A DNA stretch of 64,000 bases from Natrinema hispanicum (GTDB lineage: Archaea; Halobacteriota; Halobacteria; Halobacteriales; Natrialbaceae), in the NCBI RefSeq assembly GCF_004217335.1, contig NZ_SHMP01000004.1, positions 124,001 through 188,000 of the forward strand, written 5' to 3'. The translations under genes were made by a program, and so were the position numbers. Numbering within the stretch: position 1 is the stretch's first letter; each line of letters opens with the position of its first letter. Under the pieces are notes generated by a model. The model saw nothing but the letters and a program-made list of their open reading frames with translations. It made no database searches and had not been told where the DNA came from. Positions 55,496 through 64,000 of this stretch are shown one piece after another.

Positions 55496-55534
55496 ACCAC
55501 CACGGTTTTGTGTTTCCAGCACAATATAGTAGTG

Positions 55535-55903
55535 ATGAGTCGCATCCGTCCAGCCAAACTTGCAGCCCGCCTCGAGTCGGGAGACGAACCGTTTATCCTC
55601 GATATTCGTCCACGGACGGACTATCAGACGAACGCGATCGAGGGCAGTCATAACGTACCGGTCTATCAGGAGTTGCGCCAAGGCGATGAGTCCGCACTTC
55701 GCGATCGACTCGGGGAAATCCCACATGAACGAGATGTCGTCGTCGTGTGTAAGATGGGTATGGTTGCCAAACGAGCAACGAGTCTACTCGTCGACGAGGG
55801 GTACGATGCAGCGACGCTGTTGGGTGGAATGAGCGGGTGGACTGGCTATCAGAACGGTTCGCTCGGATACAAACTGCGCTCGTTACTCTGGAAACTCCGG
55901 TAG
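55535..55903 (+). CDS. Rhodanese-domain protein
   Basis: A 122-residue single-domain rhodanese: RPAKLAARLESGDEPFILDIRPRTDYQTNAIEGSHN, active cysteine in VVVVCKMGMVAKRA and the C-terminal LLGGMSGWTGY. It can carry sulfane sulfur or act in cyanide/thiosulfate sulfur transfer. MSRIRPAKLA is the preferred start. It stands alone behind the transducer gene. Confidence 0.87.
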   Translation: MSRIRPAKLAARLESGDEPFILDIRPRTDYQTNAIEGSHNVPVYQELRQGDESALRDRLGEIPHERDVVVVCKMGMVAKRATSLLVDEGYDAATLLGGMSGWTGYQNGSLGYKLRSLLWKLR

Positions 55904-56062
55904 GTGCCGTCTCTCCGGTTGGTGGATCCGGTGGCGCTTTCGACACGACAGAGCTCGAGACGACCGTCAAGAGATGGATTGAAGCGGAGGGTGTTGGTTT
56001 CACATACCGTACATCCATTCCCTCACAAGGATTGCGAGGGTGTGTCGGAGTATCCAGTTCTT

Positions 56063-56168
56063 ATACTACTGGACAGCAGTCGATACGAAGCCGGTCGCGA
56101 ATTTGCGGCCGTCAGCTGCGGGGACGGCCGCATGCATGCGACCGGGTTCGCGTCGTTTCGTCCGGCAG
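56063..56168 (+). repeat. MITE-like palindromic repeat, family 2, copy 2
   Basis: About 106 bp that aligns with the inverse of 21373-21476 along its whole length. It starts ATACTACTGGACAGCAGTC and ends CCGGCAGTA. It fills most of the gap between the rhodanese and the Q-rich gene. Confidence 0.7.
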
Positions 56169-56170
56169 TA

Positions 56171-56890
56171 TTAGAAGGGCTGGCCACCGCCTTGTGGTGA
56201 CGGCGGTTGGCCCATCTGCTGTGACTGGTCCTGCTGTGTGACCTGCTGGCTCGCCTGTTGGATCGTCTGAGTGACCTGCTGGGCTTGCTGGATCACTTGT
56301 TGGACACCCGGTGCCTCGGACTGCTGGAGTTGCTGGGTACTCTGCTGGAGTGCTTGCTGAGTACACTGGCCGAACGTCTGTGCGAAGTCGGATTGTCGCA
56401 GGAGGAGGGTCTTCTGGAGGTGAATAATCTGGGTGAGGTCAGCCAGCATCCCGGAGGTGAACCGATCGCCGGCTTTCATCGCCTGTCCGTGTGCCCACTC
56501 GGCATCCGATTCGAGTTCCTCGAGTTGGTAGATCGCCTGCGAGACCTGCTGCGGGACGCCCTGGTCGAACGACCGGGGCTGCTGTTGGTGCTGTTGTCCA
56601 GTCTGTTGCTGCGGTTGCTGCTGTTGCTGCTGCCGCCTGGTCTGGTGTGGTGTCCGCTGGCGTCGGGTTCGCTGTTGAGTTGGCTGTTCTATTTGCTGTT
56701 GCGGCGGCTGTTGGTATGACATGGTTCTCTGGATGGTATCGTCACCTACGAGGTCGGAGATCCGGTAGCGCGTTGCCTCGTAGGGTATCGTGACCAATCC
56801 AGCCGCCCCAATAAATACTCGGGCTACTGTTTCTCCCACTCGAGCTACTGTTTCGCCGATCCGAACCCCCGAGTGACTGTTCGCGTCCAT
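56171..56890 (-). CDS. Glutamine-rich protein of unknown function
   Basis: A 239-residue protein with three parts: an N-terminal hydrophobic/acidic stretch (IGETVARVFIGAAGLVTIPYEA), a central ordered helix set (QAIYQLEELESDAEWAHGQAMKAGDRFTSGMLADLTQIIHLQKTLLLRQ, quoted as landmark), and two long Q-rich tracts before and after it (QQQQQQ, QQSTQQLQQ, VIQQAQQVTQTIQQ). Cytosine-ending glutamine codons (CAG) match local usage. It is most likely a partly disordered, aggregating or multivalent protein. Function is not recognised. Confidence 0.75.
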   Translation of the reverse strand: MDANSHSGVRIGETVARVGETVARVFIGAAGLVTIPYEATRYRISDLVGDDTIQRTMSYQQPPQQQIEQPTQQRTRRQRTPHQTRRQQQQQQPQQQTGQQHQQQPRSFDQGVPQQVSQAIYQLEELESDAEWAHGQAMKAGDRFTSGMLADLTQIIHLQKTLLLRQSDFAQTFGQCTQQALQQSTQQLQQSEAPGVQQVIQQAQQVTQTIQQASQQVTQQDQSQQMGQPPSPQGGGQPF

Positions 56891-57032
56891 TCAGGCTTCC
56901 TGTCCGAAACTATCCGCCATTCAAAACAGAGTTACCGGGCGTGCTCGCACGGTATCGTACTATCACACACTATTACGCCGCTGTTGATACGATTCGTTTT
57001 CGTCGTCGATTGGAGATCCTGTAACTCGACCG

Positions 57033-57894
57033 CTAACTAGCTGTCCATGTGACCGACGCGTCAACCAACCGCGAGAGTGCCACGGTGTATGCCGCATCTC
57101 GTCACGTCACATCTCTCGTTTCGACCTCGCCCCGAACGTCATTCCATGTGGACAGCAATTCTTTGTCGAGTCCGTCCTGTCCTTCCTCGAGCGACCACGA
57201 CCGCCGATTGATATCTTGGAGCCACTTGACGTAGGAGAGCTTCGGTAAACGTCACCAATGGCTGCGGGAATGAGAAGATCAACGTCTAACGTGAGCAGTT
57301 CGTCGGTATCGATCGTCTCATCGGCGTAGTCGGTGACAGCCTCGGGCTCCTCATCGTGTGACAGGATCGTATGCGGATCGAGCCCCGCTGGGTTGTAGGC
57401 CGCTCCGTTGACGTCACTGACCGCGACGACGGTCGCACCCTACTCGTCGAGCAGACGGGTCGCGTTCGCACCACCACTCCCGAACCTCAGACGGCAACGG
57501 CCGTCTCCTCGAGCGGATCGTCGTCGTAGTCACTGGCTTTGCGAGCAGTGAGTGCGACGCTCCGTCCCAGCGTTCCTCGCGCCCAAACTGCCCCGATGAC
57601 TGGTTTCTCAGTTACAACATCCGGATCGTCTCTGCCTCTTGTCTGCTGCAGGTGTCTATGATCCACGACATCGTCTTGGAATCGGTCCCCATATCGGGTG
57701 CAGGGATGTCTTTGTTCGGCCCGATCGTGTCCCGGATTTCGTCCGCGAATCGCCTGGTAAGACGCTTTTTCGGACGGGACCGTTACCTCGTGGATGGCTG
57801 CCGGGTGTTTGAGGCATTCAGTACTGTTCGGATCGACATCGAGGCGCGTTGCAGCGTGCTCGAGGTATTGTCGAGCCGTTGCAACTGCTGGCAT
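57033..57894 (-). pseudogene. gdhA: Glutamate dehydrogenase pseudogene
   Basis: On the minus strand, three frames reconstruct GDH: ARQYLEHAATRLDVD near 57894, then [27 protein letters not shown], then TEKPVIGAVWARGTLGRSVALTARKA...PLEETAVAV, then GATVVAVSDVNGAAYNPAG in another frame, and finally SYVKWLQDINRRSWSLEEG...VTWRDAAYTVALSRL to a stop at 57033-57035. Multiple frameshifts and stops, plus loss of the N-terminal glutamate-binding part, show that the gene is dead. Confidence 0.85.
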
Positions 57895-57986
57895 GGCTTC
57901 CGACCGTCGTCTGGCTGAGAAACCGTACTTTCGACTGTCGTTGGGGATGTATTAGATGACATCCCTTACGTTTGAGGAGATAGCGG

Positions 57987-58136
57987 TTATTCGAGCGACA
58001 GAGCCCGATTTTGGAAGGTGTTCGTACGCCCACAACGAGCGCATTTCTCGGCTCGGGCATCAGAGGTAATAATCTCGCCACAAATCAGACACTCGTATGT
58101 CGATGCAGTATCAGAACCACCCTTGATGTCGTACAT
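57987..58136 (-). CDS. 49-residue zinc-ribbon (rubrerythrin-like) protein
   Basis: The frame MYDIKGGSDTASTYECLICGEIITSDARAEKCARCG (landmarks) carries two C-x2-C pairs, at residues 16/19 and 33/36, so it should bind one metal ion. Many haloarchaeal genomes encode such small rubrerythrin-like zinc-ribbon proteins (DUF7129, from memory). The gene is intact between a pseudogene and the RNA-like region. Confidence 0.7.
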   Translation of the reverse strand: MYDIKGGSDTASTYECLICGEIITSDARAEKCARCGRTNTFQNRALSLE

Positions 58137-58499
58137 ACATGTTACTGATCGTTCGACAGTCGTATAAATATTAGGAATTAATGTACTATAAACACATATA
58201 ATGGCGTTATAGGTGCCTTCGACCGACTGATGTTCAGCATCAGGGACGATCGGTTGCGGTCGAACAACTGAAACTCATCCCGGTCAGCAGCGATCTCGTA
58301 TATCCTGCATGAAATCACGTCACTTTCTCTCGGTGATCTTCTGCGCGATAGCGCTGTAAGCAGACGTGCTCGCGATCGTGGATATCCAACCGCAGCAGCG
58401 CACTGGTGGATCGGAGTCGGTTATCCTCTCATCGGATACCATAAGATGTGAGACCGAACGTAGGGATTCGTCTGAACATAGTAGCCATCTTGTACTTAC

Positions 58500-58795
58500 A
58501 AAGACTTATGCCACGGGACACCATAGCATGAAATGTCGGGCGAAGCCACGAGGATTCACCGGACGACTCGACTCGAACGTCCATACAGGGCAGGAAAAGT
58601 CGAGTTAGAGGTATAACCAAGGCTCCGGTAACACGGAAACAAGGTGAACGCCTCCAAGGAGACCAACACGGCCCATAACTTGACCACCATGGTGGCCAAG
58701 TGAGAAGGCTCAGTAACGGATCTCGCGTAAGCGAGATTCGTGAACTGGAGATACCCAGGCCGAAGGGCTGTAGAAACGTGCTCCCGTTCGAGTCC
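58500..58795 (+). ncRNA. Structured RNA-like segment, possibly group II intron fragment
   Basis: No coding frame is convincing. The sequence has perfect hairpins: ATCTCGC-GTAA-GCGAGAT at 58720-58737 with a GNRA tetraloop, and CCACCATGGTGG at 58684-58695, plus purine-rich single-strand-like blocks (GGAAACAAGGTGAACGCC). The composition and GNRA hairpins recall group II intron domain I, without the reverse-transcriptase gene. The rest of the 58137-59217 gap (58796-59217, 58137-58499) shows no identifiable gene. Confidence 0.4.
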
Positions 58796-59124
58796 AAATT
58801 GAGGTTTTCGCCCGTGTATATTTCTATCGACCCACTAACCAGTCGTACTGATTGGGGCTACCGGGAGATACAATCAAATAGGTGTGACGGGCTTTCCACA
58901 ACCGAAGCCGTAATATTACTCTTCGTCAAATATCTGTTGTTGGCTTCCGCCCTTTCTGCCAGTAGTGAACTGCCGAGCGCGATATTTGAATCTTCAGTCC
59001 GGCGGGCAAGCAATCTGTCACTGGCTGCTCGACTGAAAACGCTCCTCGAGATCATCTGCCGGTAAAACGTCAGCCTCTGACGTCTGCTTTCTGCGCTCTC
59101 AGTTGGCTGAAGACGATGACGAAA

Positions 59125-59217
59125 TCATTCGCACCAACTCGAGACATAAAACTCAACTGGAGCCTCGAGAAACCGGACATGGTTCAGCGCGTGAACTGAC
59201 CGCGAAGTCAGGGGCCT
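59125..59217 (-). pseudogene. Distal part of a reading frame split by the ISH3 element
   Basis: Without the insertion and one target copy, a minus-strand frame starting at 60684 (MVGELSLPADELILITNFLDR) continues directly here with PLTSRSVHALNHVRFLEAPVEF to a stop at 59125-59127, about 52 codons in total. The upstream half is at 60625-60684. The family is unknown and the gene may have been longer or already decayed. Confidence 0.4.
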
Positions 59218-60619
59218 CAGTACTTCACAAAGCCGCTTAGTTAGAACGTCTGCTTGCTGTGAATGTGCCTAGCAAACAGCAGCAAGCAGACAGTGAAATC
59301 CACGAGGACCAACTTCTTAACTTTCTCGTCAACGTTCTCACCGGCGCGTTTACTCTTGACCTCGGTGAGAACGCTGAAATCGACCCAGAGGACATTTTCG
59401 AGGTCCTCGTCGGCGCGACCGCCGACGGGACCTCGATCTCCTCACTCTGTAAGGAGAGCAAAGACGCTCCCTCTGCCAATGACGTCCTCTACCACCTCCG
59501 TTCCAAGTTTGACCTCGAAACTGTCGAATCTACGGGGAACACGCTTCTCCAACAGGATATCCTTGAAACACTCCCCCAGCAGGTGGAGGTCGTCGCTGAC
59601 CTCCACCTGCGACCCTACTATGGTGACAAAGACGAGACTGACGGCCTCTACTACAGTGAGGCCAAAGCAGGAACAACTGCGTTCCATGCTTACGCCACAC
59701 TCTACGCCCGTGTGAACAACAAGCGCTACACCTTGGCGGTGCGCCGTCTCACCGACGGCGACACCGCCAGCGATGTCCTCGCAGAGTTTCTAGGATTGCT
59801 CAACAACTTCGATTTCGACGTTAAAGCGGTATATCTCGATAGCGGCTTCTACGACGGCAAGTGTCTCACATTGCTCCAAGCACACAATTTCGCGTACATC
59901 GTTCCAGTAATCAAGTGGGGCAGCAAGATCAAGAACGAACTCAGCACCGGTTGGAGTCGTGAGATCACTCACGATCTCACGACGTCCTACGGCGAGTACG
60001 AGTGGACTGTCGAGTTTCCAGTGATGATCGACTGTACCTACAAGAACGGTCGATACGGTGAGCACGGGGTGGCGCGTCACGGCTACGCCGTCGACGCGCC
60101 GTTTGTCGATGAACCTCGACAGGCTCGATCCCATTACAGCAAACGGTTCGGGATCGAAGCGAGCTACCGTCTCTCCGAGTCAACAATCATCTCGACGACG
60201 ACGCAAGATCCTACGAGACGGCTGTTATTTGTCGTGCTCAGTCTCCTGATTCAGAACGTCTGGCGGTACTTGCACTGGGAGTATGTGGCGACGCCCCGCC
60301 GAGGCGGGCGTCGCCTCTGGTGGTGGCCTTTCGAAGAGTTCGTCGACATGGTGACACGGGCAGCGTGGACGGCCCTTGCGGTGCGTCGGGCCGTCCCCGC
60401 GAATCGGCCACCGGACGACCGGTTCCACCGGTAACTAGTGACCGATCTTACCCTGGCGATCAGTGGCAACGCTGTCGCGTCGGCGGCGTTCAGCCGCCGA
60501 CTGCAACGACCTCCTATCTCTCGTTATGGAGTAGATCTTCAGAGTGCGAATTCGAGCTCTGGTTCGCTAGTAACTCACGCTCCAGCGTTAGTTTGCTGAG
60601 GATGCTTTGTGAGGTACTG
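59218..60619 (+). mobile_element. ISH3-family insertion sequence (complete)
   Basis: A 1402-bp element with terminal inverted repeats CAGTACTTCACAAAGC (59218-59233) and the complement of CAGTACCTCACAAAGC at the right end (60604-60619; one mismatch), flanked by the perfect 5-bp target duplication GGCCT (59213-59217 and 60620-60624). It appears recently inserted and intact. It interrupts an open frame on the minus strand. Confidence 0.93.
59259..60434 (+). CDS. ISH3-family transposase
   Basis: A 391-residue DDE-type (IS4-like) transposase with DLHLRPYYGDKDETDGLYYSEAK for the first Asp, YLDSGFYDGKCLTLL for the second, and the YSKRFGIEASYR segment with the catalytic Glu (Y-(2)-R-(3)-E-like). The whole frame is open, so the enzyme is likely functional. 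The start GTG follows the left terminal repeat by about 25 bp. Confidence 0.92.
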   Translation: MNVPSKQQQADSEIHEDQLLNFLVNVLTGAFTLDLGENAEIDPEDIFEVLVGATADGTSISSLCKESKDAPSANDVLYHLRSKFDLETVESTGNTLLQQDILETLPQQVEVVADLHLRPYYGDKDETDGLYYSEAKAGTTAFHAYATLYARVNNKRYTLAVRRLTDGDTASDVLAEFLGLLNNFDFDVKAVYLDSGFYDGKCLTLLQAHNFAYIVPVIKWGSKIKNELSTGWSREITHDLTTSYGEYEWTVEFPVMIDCTYKNGRYGEHGVARHGYAVDAPFVDEPRQARSHYSKRFGIEASYRLSESTIISTTTQDPTRRLLFVVLSLLIQNVWRYLHWEYVATPRRGGRRLWWWPFEEFVDMVTRAAWTALAVRRAVPANRPPDDRFHR

Positions 60620-60794
60620 GGCCTGTCTAAGAAGTTGGTAATCAGTATTAACTCATCGGCGGGGAGTGAGAGTTCACCGACCATGCCGTCAAGATCTACG
60701 TAGAGACTGCTGCATCAACTGGACCCATACGACTGGTCCGATGACCGTGGGACTTACCGACCAAGTCGCATAGAAGTTTCTCAAAGTCAAGAAA

Positions 60795-60869
60795 TAGCGG
60801 GAAGTAGATTTGAACTACTGGTCTGCGGGTTATGAGCCCGCCGGAATCTCCTGGCTATCCCATCCCGCT
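60795..60869 (-). tRNA. Initiator tRNA-Met (CAT)
   Basis: About 75 nt with acceptor AGCGGGA/TCCCGCT and discriminator A. The anticodon arm GCGGG-CTCATAA-CCCGC has the three consecutive G:C pairs that mark initiators, and the 5' end is A, as in archaeal initiators (A1:U72). It lies about 180 bp past the 3' end of the 5S gene on the same strand. Confidence 0.93.
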
Positions 60870-61049
60870 GTCTAGCCGTCTCTGCCGACCATCATTAAGG
60901 ATTGCTATCTGGGTGCTGTCGCTGGCATATTCCAGTGCAGTTATCGAATAGTCTGGCCGGATTCAGTCTCAACCTCATCTACTATCTGTGAAATCCTGGA
61001 GGAATAGAGAACTACTAGTCGTAGTTACTCGTTGGATAGGAGTATGAGT

Positions 61050-61171
61050 GGAGGCGGCAAATCGACGTTCCCAGAGGGTCGCCCACTCCAGTACTTGCCG
61101 ATACGCAGGCGAGCTTATCTTCCGTGTTCGGGATGGGTACGGGAGGCACCTCGCCGCTGTGGCCGCCGTAA
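61050..61171 (-). rRNA. rrf: 5S ribosomal RNA
   Basis: The minus strand reads like archaeal 5S: near the 5' end GCGGCCACAGCGGCGAGG, then CCCGTACCCATCCCGAACACGG and GATAAGCTCGCC, ending CCGCCTCC. The ends pair as helix I. The limits are estimated to within a few bases. Confidence 0.93.
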
Positions 61172-61303
61172 CGCCGACCGACGGACTCGAACCGTCGTCA
61201 AACCGTAATCGGTGGTGTGTCCAAGACCGTCATGTACGTGTAGTCCAGTTTGCGTCCGGACCCGTTCACCGCGTCACGGATCCAATGCGTTATAATTGTA
61301 GTT

Positions 61304-64000
<2,697 letters not shown>

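Noticed and set aside
56258..56719. Leucine-rich plus-strand frame opposite the Q-rich gene
   Set aside because: Complement of CAG-rich codons; the minus-strand frame contains the ordered, conserved-looking segment.

Overview
The window comes from a haloarchaeon. Evidence: GC-rich DNA with acidic Asp/Glu-rich proteins, twin-arginine lipoprotein signals, leaderless genes with TATA boxes about 25 nt before the start codon, ISH3-type transposase, haloarchaeal HTH and small-protein families, and an archaeal initiator tRNA. Repeat style and gene content suggest Natrinema/Haloterrigena-like Natrialbales, but that placement is an inference. The left edge cuts a thiamine-diphosphate enzyme and the right edge cuts the 5' end of a 23S rRNA gene on the minus strand.

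Layout. 1-11 kb: TrkH potassium transporter, an F420-type (LLM) oxidoreductase, an HTH protein, quinone oxidoreductase, a PLP aminotransferase, a lipoprotein, a CoA-disulfide-reductase-like flavoprotein and a class V aminotransferase. 11.3-20.7 kb: a sulfur island. TusA and DsrE2 (minus) face an operon of rhodanese-persulfide dioxygenase, two YeeE/YedE halves and a PiT/CysP-like permease (plus). It is followed by a Usp protein, a 49-aa membrane protein coupled to a TauE exporter, an HTH regulator and a second TauE-like exporter. 20.7-23.9 kb: an HTH regulator with a small membrane partner, two cysteine-bearing membrane proteins and a DsbA-like thiol oxidoreductase. Three copies of one palindrome (GATTTGCTG-N3-CAGCAAATC) lie at matching positions before the three transcription units. 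I regard this as the best candidate for an undescribed system.

23.9-33.2 kb: HTH-10 regulator with a divergent NnrS-like membrane protein, a methyltransferase, thioredoxin/thioredoxin reductase, MaoC, an epimerase and PEP carboxylase. 33.3-34.0 kb: tRNA-Ser(CGA) with a 21-bp duplicate of its 3' end 132 bp downstream (an attachment-site scar) plus a nitroreductase-like gene remnant. 34-56 kb: mostly chromosomal housekeeping: an orphan Fe-S subunit, a Tat-exported beta-helix protein, citramalate/isopropylmalate synthase, endonuclease V, rhomboid protease, PolX, Spt5-SecE, a PAS kinase, a PEP-mutase-family lyase and a transducer. 56-60.6 kb: a decaying region with a Q-rich protein, a glutamate dehydrogenase pseudogene, a zinc-ribbon miniprotein, a structured RNA-like segment and a complete ISH3 element with a perfect target duplication. 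60.8-64 kb: initiator tRNA-Met, 5S and 23S rRNA on the minus strand.

Functional themes are thiol and sulfane-sulfur handling (TusA, DsrE2, persulfide dioxygenase, YeeE, TauE, thioredoxin pair, DsbA module, CoA-disulfide reductase) and signs of past DNA turnover (two short palindromic repeat families, tRNA scar, pseudogenes, IS). No CRISPR array and no integrase gene were seen.
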